Shown here: positions 1-11,190 of the stretch, in pieces
Layout of the letters: every line of letters starts with the position of its first letter
Numbering within the stretch: the stretch's first letter is position 1
Assembly (NCBI GenBank): GCA_946965045.2
Contig: OX337228.1
Span: forward strand, 5,394,001-5,458,000
DNA length: 64,000 bases
Direction: 5' to 3'
DNA from: Epithemia pelagica
Lineage: Eukaryota; Bacillariophyta; Bacillariophyceae; Surirellales; Surirellaceae
Made by a program: the position numbers and the translations under genes
The notes under the pieces: generated by a model
The model's database searches: none
The model's input: only the letters and a program-made list of their open reading frames with translations
Told to the model about the DNA's origin: nothing

Positions 1-620
1 CAACAGATGCGTTGTGAGAAAGACAAAGGTGTGCCGGAACACGCGAAGGAGTACCTGTTGAGTACTTGAACTTCGCCCCCCTTTACGGTATCCAGCCGGT
101 CTGGCAAGGATCGCCCTCTTTTCAGTCTTGCGACTTACTTGTACGTAAAGTACGGGATGGGGGAATACGACAGTCTCGAAGGACTGGGAATCTGGTTGCC
201 CGTTGGATTGGTTACCCCGGATAGGTCCCCAGATTCTGGATGAACAAAACACACCCCCAAATTTTCGGTTCACGTTACACAGAAAACTGACCCAGTACAA
301 AATCAGATGATCGCCACGCGCGAGTTCCCCCAAGCAACAAGACACGATCGTCTCACAAACAAAGGAGGTGAAAACTCGGAGAAGACAATCGAGAGCAGCA
401 ATCAACCAGATCCGACAACAAAGTCCACGGGACAGGCAACAAGATGGACAAGAAACAGCAAAATGTTGTTTCCATCCACAAGGGATGATGAAAAGCCACA
501 AGCAGAAGCAATCCAAGAAAGGCAAACAACAATCAACCACAAACCTGACTCAGAGAGTCTGTTGAGACTGTTAATCTCGCAAAGGTTAAAGGGCGTCTGC
601 CCAAACAGGAATGTGGTGAG
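1..620 (+). pseudogene. Degenerate 3' end of an old copia element (tentative)
   Basis: No intact gene is visible. The last codons before base 626 read P-K-Q-E-C-G-E-C-stop, and the stop is made by TGTTAG at 621-626. The complete element further right ends its pol frame the same way, with C-G-E-C-stop on TGTTAG, the first bases of its 3' LTR. I infer that this stretch is the worn 3' tail of another copia-type polyprotein and that an LTR starts at 621. Upstream the frame is already broken by stops, for example a TGA near 547. A lysine- and glutamine-rich open frame at 307-633 has no recognisable domain and is probably not a gene. Confidence 0.35.
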
Positions 621-1160
621 TGTTAGGTTTTAGAGGCTGTACCAAAGCCTCAGCAGACAGAGAGCAAAGAGGACAATCAGGAGTCACCAACTACGTAGCC
701 AGTTCCCCACGGGTCAAGGAAAAGGCCAACAACTACTAGGAGAGTAGGTAGGACACAAAGAGATGTGATGAATGGTGAGATTTTAGATTGTGAGCTTTAT
801 TCTAGATTTGTATGTCTTTCCCCATGGCTGTCTTTGCTGCCACATTAGGTTATTATCCCCAGTACTGGGTACAGAGATCCTACGTGCATTTCTTCCCAAA
901 TGTACTAAGGCTACGAGGATCTACTGGGTCATATCTCTAATGTACCGTGGCTACGTATCCTGTACGTATCCTTGGATGGTTGTCCATTTCCCAATGACCA
1001 CAGGTTCTCACATGTATCTTTGATTCTCACATGTAAGCCAATGTTGGTAGTCCCGTCATGGTCAATGGCGCCAATCTCGTCTTCTATAGCATACCTAGAG
1101 AACTAGTTATGATAGTTCGAGTCTTGTCTACGGTGTGTTAAGTGAATCAACCACAAGAAG
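621..1160. other. Possible LTR remnant, no gene seen
   Basis: This stretch begins with TGTTAGG, the same dinucleotide and motif that open the LTRs of the complete element. No second copy of this sequence lies in the window, so the LTR cannot be delimited. No credible coding region is seen. AT-rich and short repeated words (TACGTATC, ACGTATCC) occur around 940-975. Confidence 0.25.
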
Positions 1161-1838
1161 GTGTACTCCTTATCGAGACGACTCGATCGGATACCTATAA
1201 CTTGTGCGACACGCTTTGCCTTTAGCCCAAAGAGGTCACATGAGCAAGCCGTTGAAAAGATTGGACAGTACCTTAAGCATACGCAAGATCAAGGACTGAT
1301 CCTTAAGCCCTCCACGAATCTGGACATCGACTGTTTTGTCGACGCCGACTTCGCTGGTTTGTGGCCCTATGAAGAAAAATTGGATTCGACCTGCGTGAAA
1401 AGTCGCACGGGATTCGCTATCTGTTTGGCAAACTGTCCCATGGTCTGGACAAGCAAATTACAAAGTTCGATTGCCTTGAGCACCATGGAGGCCGAATACA
1501 ACGCATTGAGTGAGTCGTTGAAGTCGGTCCTACCACTACGAGAGCTGTTGACCCACGTTGCAGAAGGAGTTGGGCTCAGCAAAGAATATACAACAACATT
1601 TAAGACGACAGTCTGGGAAGATAACATGGGAGCCTTGACTTTGGCCAACCTAGAACCTGGACGGATCACACCTCGGTCGAAATACTACGCAGTGAAGATG
1701 CACTGGTTTCGACAACATATAAGCGATCGGCTGCGAGTCGTCAAAGTTGATACGACACAACAGCGCGCCGACATTCTGACCAAAGGTCTTACACAATCCA
1801 CGTTTGAGCACATTCGGAAGCTCCTCTGTGGATGGTAA
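1161..1838 (+). pseudogene. Copia polyprotein fragment: end of reverse transcriptase and RNase H
   Basis: About 225 codons match the C-terminal part of Ty1/copia polyproteins. Visible marks are the post-RT stretch around FSPKRSHEQAVEKIGQYLK and the RNase H acidic residues in CFVDADFAG. The copia signature SRTGFAICL...VWTSKLQSSIALSTMEAEY follows, then WEDNMGALTLAN and the terminal ADILTKGL. There is no ATG; the frame opens at a GTG, and everything upstream (integrase, most of RT) is missing or unreadable, so this is a truncated relic. Its RNase H and C-terminus (ending LLCGW) differ clearly from the complete element at 2362-10745, so it belongs to another copia lineage. The younger element inserted about 520 bp downstream. 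Confidence 0.85.
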
Positions 1839-2361
1839 CCACCAAATCTATTCTCACAATTTACATCTTTAAAGTCCATTATCTCATCCGTGTTCGGCTG
1901 AGAGGGAGTGAAAAGGGTGCGACCTAATGGAGACTAGCCTAGAGCTGACTCACAAGGTCCTACGTCACCTTGCCCAACCAGCCTCACACTTGGACTGACG
2001 CACTACTTGCATATCTTTTAGGAACGTACGAACTAGTTGATCTTCTATCATAATTTTCCCAATTCATCCCCTTTTCAGGAAGCAACAACAACCCGAATGA
2101 AAACCATCCATCCGACGCCATTATGCACCCGCCCAATCCGACCCGAGTTGTCAACCATATCCCTAACCATCTCATGGACCGTCCTGGCGTTGGAACGAAC
2201 TGCCTCGACCTTCCTACGACTTCAAACCACCACTGCCAATACGCTACAAACACCAACAAGATGAACCTGCTCCCAAATGCGATTTGCTTCAGTTCGAATG
2301 CCTCCCTACAACACCCATGGACCCTTTGAACCCCCACCGACGTGTCAATCCTGTCTCTACT
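1839..2361. other. Intergenic relic sequence before the 5' LTR
   Basis: No gene is supported. The stretch is probably the 3' end or LTR of the relic element and ends with CTACT (2357-2361), the left copy of the target-site duplication of the next element. The bases after the right copy (10751 on) continue the pre-insertion sequence. Confidence 0.4.
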
Positions 2362-3144
2362 TGTTAGAATTCTCACCGTCTATGGTGGTTAGATTCTACA
2401 TCTCATCGATTCCCCATGTCACATAGCCTCGTGCTATCGCATCATGCCATCTAGCTTCGAGCTATGTTCCCTAGCTTTGCGCTATATTGACCTATATTTC
2501 TTCGCAAATCATGAAAAGTGAGAATAGATTGACGAACTCACTCTCAAGACTAAACTGGGTCGTGCGGTATTACAACGGACGTAAATTTGGCCGTTGCTCG
2601 GACATTATACTAACGCCCTAAGCGTACGCGCCCGAAATCATCGAGCGCGCCCAAGCGACATCCGAGCGCTGTCGGCATCTATCCGACCTAACGGTCTAAG
2701 TATCCCAAGCACGACACACGATCACGCGAGACCATATTTCCATTCCCACAATCTCCAAATTGTCAACAAGCTGCGCGCCATGAAAACAACTATGCCAACC
2801 CAAAGCAAGAGCTGTTGACCCTGTATATGTTATCCGTCCACATATACATGTCATATACATCACATGAATCGACTCCAACTATTCCAAACCTGTTGCCGCC
2901 AAGAACCTATGACACATGACCCTTGGCAGGACCGAACATTTCACGTAGACCTATCGTAGTAATCAACACACAATCTAACAATATCACCATTTATCACATC
3001 TTCTTTTGTGTCCCGACTATCCTTTTGATAGACTACGACTTGCTTGCTTCTCTGACCCTGAGAAGCTTGTATCGGTTGGTGACCTACCTGATTGTCTGCT
3101 CTACCGAGCATCAATGTCCCTACGATTCAGAAAGAATTGTAACA
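2362..3144 (+). repeat. 5' LTR of the copia element
   Basis: 783 bp, starting TGTTAGAATTCTC and ending AGAATTGTAACA, with the short terminal inverted repeat TGTTA/TAACA. It matches the copy at 9963-10745 except at about four bases: 2478 T for C, one T for C in the CCGACCTAACGG stretch (about 2689), and two in the GTTATCCG stretch (about 2832-2835). Confidence 0.95.
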
Positions 3145-3180
3145 GATTAACAGTCTCAAAGCTTATTTCCTTGTGGTTTC

Positions 3181-3960
3181 ATGGATACTAACGAGCTTAT
3201 CACTCCTGTACGACAGATCTATCGAGCCAACCTGCATCCCGGGCAGCCCGATACCCTGGTGCAGCAGGAACTGGTGCCGATGCCGAAGGCAGCCAACACA
3301 TCGGTCAACATCTCCGTCGACAGTTCCAACAGCAACCCATTCGAGACTCCAACCCAGCCTCACGCTCCAATCCCTGCGCCGTTGCTTCGGCCCCCGAGTC
3401 CGCCTCGTCGGCTCGTCCCTTCTTGATCCCGTCGTACCACCCGGTTGATTGCTGATCATATCAAGTACTTTCGTCAACCAACTTGTTCGACCTTCGATCC
3501 CGAGATCATCCGTGGGGAGACCCAGATCGAACGTCAGTTCCAATCGGTGACCCACATCGTCGACCAAGAAGACATTGACCGTCTGAACGACCAACTTCAT
3601 CGTTCTCCAAGGCGTCGCCTCATCTTGGCCGCCCTCTCGGGCAACCCCATCCGTACTGTCCACCTCCGCTTCCTAACCTTCGAGCGCCCAACTGGATACT
3701 ACAATACCATCTACGTCGTGAACGCGACGACTTGCCCTCTGCCTCCTAACGTTGTACGCCTAGATAACTACGTTGCCTACATCCACGAGGTCCATACCAT
3801 CGAGGACCATCGTGCAACTATCTTCCCTTTGCGTACCGAGGTCGAGAACCACTTGGCTGAAGGTGATACCCCTTCTTCTGTTGCTTGTGCTGCCCCATCT
3901 GAGCCTGGAAACGACTCTGATTATTCGGAAGAGAGTGGGGATTCGGAGACCGAAGCTTAA
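3181..3960 (+). pseudogene. Extra frame between 5' LTR and gag, interrupted by TGA
   Basis: An ATG 36 bp after the 5' LTR opens a frame of about 259 codons that runs to TAA at 3958-3960, broken once by TGA at 3424-3426. The two halves share one frame. The N-terminal half is Pro-rich (PTQPHAPIPAPLLRPPSPP). The C-terminal half is charged and well structured in appearance (IADHIKYFRQPTCSTFDPE, LILAALSGNPIRTVHLRFL) and ends in an acidic tail (SDYSEESGDSETEA). I recognise no family. It lies in a different frame from gag (4281) and is separated from it by about 320 bp. Standard copia elements have no gene here. It could be an accessory protein of this lineage, captured host sequence, or a non-functional open stretch. 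Confidence 0.5.
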
Positions 3961-4280
3961 TTACTCATAGTTAACTCCCGTCCTCTCAAAACCTTTCCAA
4001 GACTTAAACTCAACGCACATCCGGGTACCCTTGGTCGCACAACACGCCACACATTCCCGTCAAATCGCGAAAATTCGGCGAAAATTTGTTGAAACTCGGC
4101 GAAAATTTGTCGGAATCAACGGAAATTTCCAGGAGTCGCACATCACAACACACATCCGGGTATCACATACGTGGTACATACGTGGCACACGGGGTACATC
4201 CGGGTTCACATCACATCACACATTAAATAAACCACATCACACCGCACATTAAATAAACATCGAACCAACCAAATAACACC
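3961..4280 (+). other. Untranslated leader between the extra frame and gag
   Basis: No coding signal. It holds short tandem words: GCGAAAATTTGT-like repeats near 4077-4112, then CATCCGGGT / CATACGTGG / CACATCACAC repeats (4139-4260), including two copies of CACATTAAATAAAC. This could be a structured leader, packaging region or promoter segment. Function is not visible. Confidence 0.4.
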
Positions 4281-5300
4281 ATGGATCCTCAATCACCCAA
4301 GACACCTACGACTCCTAAGGGAGAAGATAACCAAGACAATGTCTCGAACACAGACCTATTCGACCACATCATATTTACTGTCTGCCAATTCTTTACCAAA
4401 GAAAGGGCCGACTACTGAATGAAGTGGATGAAATACCATGGTTTTGAGAACATTACCCATGTTATCTCGTATATGCAAACTAATACCGAGGAATCCATGA
4501 ACGAACTGACACAATACAAGGTCAACAAACAGACACATGATCTACAAGGCCCCACAAGACAGCAGATCAAGCTCTTGGCTTATTGGGCCATATACAAGAC
4601 CAATGAAATTCAAGACGAGCTATCCAATAGCGACTGGATGAACCTAACGAGGAAAGAGTTCAACACTTGGAGGATCAACACAGATTTCTCTAAGGGACCA
4701 CCTAGCCAAGTTCCAGTCTCGCCAATGAAGTCACCGTCATCTGTGAAATCTGTCAGCACAGTTACTGCCGCATCCCAATCTCAACAAGACCTTACAGCAT
4801 TCAGAAAGGGAACTAAGCGCGACGCAACTGCATATGAGGTATTCAAGGATGAACGATACTACGATTCATTCTGGCGTGTATTCAAGACTACAGCTAAGGC
4901 TCAAGGCCTATCCAACGTTCTGAATTTCAAATACACACCACCCCATGATGATGAGTATGCCGAAGAACTTTTTCAAGAGCAACAAGTATTTCTTTACTCC
5001 GTTCTTGTCCGTATCATTCAGACTGACCAAGGTCGAGCCTATGTACGTGAACATGAACATGATGAAGATGCGCGTGCCGTATTGCAGAAGTTACACTCTT
5101 TGCATACCGAATCCGACCTAGCAAAACGAGAAGTCCTCCGTTTAACCAACTACATTTCCAATCTACGTCTTGACGACACATGGCGCGGAACAACACGTCA
5201 ATTTCTTCTACACTTTCAAGAGCAGCTACGTTTGCTAGACAATCTAGTGACATTGTCTGATCGCATCCCTGATCATACCAGGATGACCTTCCTCATGTAA
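4281..5300 (+). pseudogene. Copia gag region with in-frame stop
   Basis: The frame opens at ATG 4281 in an ACCATGG context. It continues in one frame through a TGA at 4416-4418 to a TAA at 5298-5300, about 339 codon positions. The capsid-like part contains YDSFWRVFKTTAKAQGLSNV, VLVRIIQTDQGRAYVREHEH and TTRQFLLHFQEQLRLLDNLV, a pattern I associate with diatom copia gag proteins. I see no CCHC zinc knuckle. The frame is the same as pol downstream, so gag and pol were presumably one polyprotein before the stops arose. It would form the virus-like particle of the retrotransposon. Confidence 0.8.
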
Positions 5301-5330
5301 GCTGTAGAAAAGGTACCTGATCTCCGCTGA

Positions 5331-8300
5331 GTCAAGATCTTGGATAATGTGGTGAACACCAAATCCGGTGCAAAATCCCTTTGCTATCAATCATACTTCC
5401 GTCTCCTTCTAGACGCAGCTTATGACCATGATCAAGCAACCCAGTCATCTGTTCATAGTCGCCGTCGACATGTCAAACAACATGAATCACTATATGGCCA
5501 AGATACAGATGCTGACATAACCTCACAAGATGATATGGAGTATCATGTCCACAACACCAAAGCGACATCTGAATCTCCATCCTCTTCGTCCAAGGTTAGT
5601 CTACCGCGTGACCTATGGTTCAAACTTTCTGAAGAAGATCGCAAGTTGATCATTGAGTATAACAAGATGATTCAAGCACCTTCATCAACAACACGGAGGA
5701 AAGTGCAAACACATGCCCTCGACATTGATCCGGAACCTGATCCTGACCCCAACCAAGTTGCATCTGATGACGACTCACCTGGCGTAGTCCCTGAGCATCC
5801 AGATGATTCAGATCCGGTTACACAATTTATCAACCAAGCCATGACGACTGATATCAATCACCCGGCAACTGACCTGACTAGTGTTCTTTCTAACGCCAAG
5901 TCCAAGACGAGCAAGAAGGTTACTTTCAAAGCCAACATGCATAAACAAGCAGGACATGTTCCACGCTATTTGTTTTCCAGGAAATCTACTTTACCAGGAA
6001 ATCAATTGATTGACCGTGGTGCTAATGGAGGACTTGCTGGTTCTGACATGCGCATCCTTTCTAAGACTGGCCGCCATATCACTATTGTGGGTATTGATAA
6101 CCATGAACTTACTGGACTTCCTGTCGTCACATGTGCCGCAAAGTTTGAGACCAATGATGGACCTATTGTCGGCATCTTCAATGAATATGCTTATTATGGA
6201 AAGGGCTTATCTATCCATGCTCCTGGTCAATTTGAGCATTTCGGGCTTGCTGTTGATGAACGATCTGTTAAAGTTGATGGTAAACAACGCATCACTACAC
6301 TTGATGGCCGTGCTATACCCCTTCACATCAAGGATGGGTTAGCCTACATCCACTCCTTGGGTATCCCCAGCGACGATGACATGAATACCTTACCTCAGAT
6401 CATCTTCACGTCACCCGACACATGGGATCCTGGTGTTCTGGACCATTCGTATTCTCCCACATCCTCTGACAATGATCCTGATTGGAAACACGTCAAGACT
6501 GATGGTAGTATGTCGAACCATCCATATGACAACTATGGGGAGTACACTGATCGTGTTGTTTGTAACCTCAATCTCCTTTTGGATCTCCCATACGATCATG
6601 GACCTGACGACGCACCCTTCTTTTCTATCTATGCTGACGCAGAAGGTAATGATCCTACACTTCATGCCTCTGTCCACCGTCGTTACCAGGAAGCGTATGA
6701 CTGGAAGAAGTTCCGTCCATTCTTTGGTTGGCAATCTGAAGATGTTATTGCCGATACGTTCAAGCACACTACACGTAATGGTAGCATTACTTTTGACCAC
6801 GACACCCTCAAGAAACATTTCAAGGCTCGCAATCCGGTCCTTAATATACCTCGACGTCATGAACCCGTTGCTACTGACTCGGTTTTCTCCGATACCCCTG
6901 CTGTTGACCATGGCGGTAAAGTCGCACAAATCTTTGTTGGTCGAGATACTCTGGTTACTGATATCTATGGGATCAAGTCAACCAAACAGTTTGTCAATAC
7001 TCTTCAGGACAACATCCGGTTTCGTGGTGCCATGGAGACTCTTATCAGTGATGGTGGTTCATCTCTCATTTCTCAAAAGGTCAAAGACATTCTTCGCACT
7101 TTGCTTATTGGGGAGTATCGATCCGAACCTTATCATCAACACCAGAATAAGGCTGAAAACCGTTACCAGACCGTCAAACATATGACCAACGCTCTCATGA
7201 ATGCCACTGGTTGCCCTGCCAACACCTGGCTTCTTTGCCTTGAGTATGTCTGTGACTTATTGAACCATACATCATCACCCACCCATTCCGGTCGCACTCC
7301 TCTTGAGGCTCTCTCCGGACGCCCACCCGACATTACTCATCTCTTGTTCTTTCCTTTCTGGGATGAGGTTTACTACCGTGTCGACCCCGCTGAACCCAAT
7401 TCCGGTTCATATCCATCTTCTTCTGATGAGAAACTTGGCCACTGGGTTGGTTTTGCTCACAACGTTGGTGATTCTTTTACTTGGAAGATTCTCACCCAGG
7501 ATAACCAGATAATCTACCGTTCTGCCGTTCGCCGTGTTGAATCCACTACACCTAACCTACGTGTGGATCGACCTTCAGGGGAGGATTCGTCTGAGAAGGA
7601 TGACAATGATAAGCAAGCCGACACTGTCTTCATTCGCAGTGATAGTGAAGATCCATCCAAACCAATGCCCACAATCGATTTTGACGACATGATAGGACGT
7701 ACATTCCTATGCGACACAGAAGAAAATGGGGAGCGACACCGTGCACGTGTCATCAAACGAGTCATTGATCTTAATGAAGAAGCAACGAAACAGGAAGAAC
7801 GTGTCAAGTACATCTACCGAAAGACAAATTCTGATGTTGATGAGATGATATCCTATAATCAACTCATGGAGTATATCGAACGAGATAACCAAGCTCAAAC
7901 CTCTGGAGATAATCTTTTCAGGTTCAGGGACGTCATTGCCCATCAAGGCCCACTGAACACAACTGATCCAGATTACAAGGGGAGCAAATATAATTTGCTT
8001 GTTGATTGGGAAACTGGGGAGACTACCTATGAACCTTTATCACTCATCGCCAATGATGATCCGATCACTGTAGCAATTTATGGAAAGAAACATGGTTTAC
8101 TCAACGAGCCTGGATGGAAGCATTTGAAACGTTATGTCAAAACAAGCAAACGTCTCATTCGAGCAGCCAAACAGTCAAGGCTTAAACAAGTTCACCATTC
8201 CGTCAAGTATAAGTTTGGATTCCAAGTACCGCGCAATTATGAGGAAGCTGTTGCTCTTGATAAACAACATGGCAACACAAAGTGGCAGGATGCAACAGAA

Positions 8301-9968
8301 TTAGAATTGTCACAGATCCAGTCCTACAAGACATTCAAGGATTTTGGGAAAGCCATCTTCATTAAAGGGAAAGTATCCAATGCACCTGAAGGATATCATA
8401 AGATACGTGTACATCTTGTCTTTGACGTAAAACATGATGGACGACATAAAGCAAGACTTGTCGCAGATGGACATCTCACAAAAGAACCTGTTGAGACAAT
8501 CTATTCAGGTGTTGTTTCCATTCGCAACCTCCGCATTGCCTTATTCCTGGGTACTTTGAATGACTTGGAAATATGGGGAGCAGATATTGGAAACGCATAC
8601 CTGGAAGCCTTGACAGGGGAGAAAATTTTCATTGTCGCAGGACCTGAATTCAAGGAATTAGAAGGTCACATCCTGATTATATACAAGGCACTTTATGGAT
8701 TGAAGTCATCAGGCGCACGCTGGCATGATGTCTTATCCGATGTTTTGACAGACATGGGATTTTCACCAAGCAAAGCAGATCCGGATATCTGGATGAGGAA
8801 AGCACCTGGAGAAGACTGTTACGAATACATTGCCGTATACGTTGATGACTTAGCCATTATTTCTACTGATCCTGGGAATATCTGCAAGATCCTGAAGGAG
8901 AAATACAACTTCAAACTCAAAGGAGATGGACCTATTGATTTCCACTTGGGATGTTGTTACACCAAGGATTCTGATGGAACATTAGTAGCAGATCCAAGAC
9001 GCTACATTGGTAAGATGATGGACACTTTCAAACAAATCTTCAAGGAGAAACCCAAGAAAGCCAAAACACCTCTTATTGGTGGAGACCATCCTGAATTGGA
9101 TGATTCTGAGCTCCTTGATGAAGAAGGTACTAGCCATTTCCAAACTCTGATTGGACAACTCCAATGGGTGATCACTATTGGTCGTTTCGACGTCTTCACC
9201 GCTACAATGACGCTATCAGGCTTTCGTGCTGCTCCGAGGAAAGGACATCTTGATAGAGCCAAGCGTATCTATGGATACCTTGCACATCTCCCAGAAGGCG
9301 CAATCAGATTTAGGATTGGAGAGCCTGATTATTCAAGTCTTCCTACCCAAGAATTTGATTGGACTCGCACTGTCTATTCGAATGCAAGTGAACGTATTCC
9401 TGAAGACTGCCCAACACCTCTTGGCCACTATGTTACCACAACTCATTATGTTGATGCCAATCTCATGCATGACATAGTCACTGGTAAATCCGTCACTGCT
9501 GTTCTACATTTGTTGAACGGAACACCTATTGACTGGTACAGCAAGAGACAGAGCACGGTGGAAACTGCTACCTATGGATCCGCGTTTGTGGCTGCAAGGA
9601 CAGCAATAGATCAGATTACAGAATTACGACATTCTCTCCGCTACCTTGGAGTACCTATCCAAGAGCGAAGTTACATGTACGGAGATAACAGATCTGTTGT
9701 GCTCAATGCAACCGTTCCTCATTCCATACTATCCAAGAGACACCATCTTCTGTCATACCACTGAGTTCGTGAAGCCATTGCAGCAAAGTATGTTGCATTC
9801 TACTGGAAAGATGGAAAGACCAACCCTGCCGATATCCTTAGCAAACATTGGGATTTCGTATCTATTTGGCCCATGCTCAAGCCATTGTTGTTTTGGAAAG
9901 GAGAAGTTCAAGACCTCAACAAATCCAATGATGACAAGGCTGAAACGACGAGTTGTGGGGAGTGTTAG
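5331..9968 (+). pseudogene. Copia pol: protease, integrase, chromo-like module, RT, RNase H
   Basis: The frame is shared with gag; a TGA at 5328-5330 precedes it and another at 9762-9764 interrupts its end. The natural end is TAG at 9966-9968, inside the 3' LTR. The protease motif is LIDRGANGG (Asp at 6012). The integrase core shows Asp in ATDSVF (6876), Asp in LISDGGSS (7050) and Glu in NKAENRYQ (7155). A chromodomain-like stretch follows at about 7917-8115 (NLLVDWETGETTYEPLSLI). The RT has IWGADIGNAYLEA and the catalytic YVDD at 8838-8849. RNase H follows (THYVDANL, TPIDWYSKRQSTVETATYGS, YGDNRSVV) and ends with ADILSKHW. All copia enzymatic parts are present, but the stops should prevent a full-length product unless read through. 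Confidence 0.9.
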
Positions 9969-10745
9969 AATTCTCACCGTCTATGGTGGTTAGATTCTAC
10001 ATCTCATCGATTCCCCATGTCACATAGCCTCGTGCTATCGCATCATGCCATCTAGCTTCGAGCTATGTTCCCTAGCTTCGCGCTATATTGACCTATATTT
10101 CTTCGCAAATCATGAAAAGTGAGAATAGATTGACGAACTCACTCTCAAGACTAAACTGGGTCGTGCGGTATTACAACGGACGTAAATTTGGCCGTTGCTC
10201 GGACATTATACTAACGCCCTAAGCGTACGCGCCCGAAATCATCGAGCGCGCCCAAGCGACATCCGAGCGCTGTCGGCATCTATCCGACCCAACGGTCTAA
10301 GTATCCCAAGCACGACACACGATCACGCGAGACCATATTTCCATTCCCACAATCTCCAAATTGTCAACAAGCTGCGCGCCATGAAAACAACTATGCCAAC
10401 CCAAAGCAAGAGCTGTTGACCCTGTATATGTTTTCTGTCCACATATACATGTCATATACATCACATGAATCGACTCCAACTATTCCAAACCTGTTGCCGC
10501 CAAGAACCTATGACACATGACCCTTGGCAGGACCGAACATTTCACGTAGACCTATCGTAGTAATCAACACACAATCTAACAATATCACCATTTATCACAT
10601 CTTCTTTTGTGTCCCGACTATCCTTTTGATAGACTACGACTTGCTTGCTTCTCTGACCCTGAGAAGCTTGTATCGGTTGGTGACCTACCTGATTGTCTGC
10701 TCTACCGAGCATCAATGTCCCTACGATTCAGAAAGAATTGTAACA
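9963..10745 (+). repeat. 3' LTR of the copia element
   Basis: 783 bp, TGTTA...TAACA, about 99.5% identical to the LTR at 2362-3144. Its first six bases supply the final Cys codon and TAG stop of pol. It is followed at once by the right target duplication CTACT (10746-10750). Confidence 0.95.
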
Positions 10746-11190
10746 CTACTACCCCAAGGAACCCTTGTGAGGCTGGAATTGAGCGCCCCGACCCTCTGCC
10801 GGCTTCCACCACTACTACCAACACAGCACCTATCAAACGAACAACAACCAAACCGATGACAGGGTCCGCGTCTGCTATTTCAACGCCACAAGGGTCCCTT
10901 GGAGTAAAAGAGAAAGGAGTGACATGTCGGTAGCGATTGAAAGGGTCCATGGTTGTTGTTACAACCACAGCAAGATGGGCCTCGTGGTGTTTTCGTTGTG
11001 GTTGTTGTGAGTTTTTGTCAAAGTCGGAGGAGCGAGATCGAGCCGTGGGGGTGAGTATCAGATTGCACCCTTACCCATTCACGAGCAGGACTCACCCTTC
11101 CGCTAGGGGGTACATAGAGGGCAAGTATAAACTTGAACGCGAGCCCGCTCTTATCGCGACGGTCGATTCGGGTTGGCCTGCTCGATTTTC
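10746..11190. other. Host or older repeat sequence after the 3' LTR, no gene seen
   Basis: After the right target-site duplication the sequence continues without a supported gene. GTTGTTGTTACAACCACAGC and neighbouring GTTGTGGTTGTTGTG words make small inverted and direct repeats near 10950-11010. Confidence 0.35.

Larger units (their letters stand above)
2362..10745 (+). mobile_element. Nearly complete Ty1/copia LTR retrotransposon (diatom CoDi-like)
   Basis: The 8,384-bp element is bounded by two 783-bp LTRs in direct orientation (2362-3144 and 9963-10745). Each LTR begins TGTTA and ends TAACA, and the element is flanked by the 5-bp duplication CTACT (2357-2361 and 10746-10750). Inside, in order, are an uncharacterised frame (3181-3960), gag (from 4281), protease, integrase, reverse transcriptase and RNase H, which is copia order. 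A purine-rich run (GGGGAG, 9957-9962) abuts the 3' LTR as the likely polypurine tract. I could not recognise a standard primer binding site just after 3144. The LTRs differ at about four positions, implying a recent insertion. The coding frames nevertheless carry several stop codons, so this copy is not expected to make an intact polyprotein. Confidence 0.93.

Noticed and set aside
307-633. 108-codon open frame near the left edge
   Set aside because: Low-complexity composition, and the better-supported reading is another frame ending in C-G-E-C-stop, as in a copia relic.
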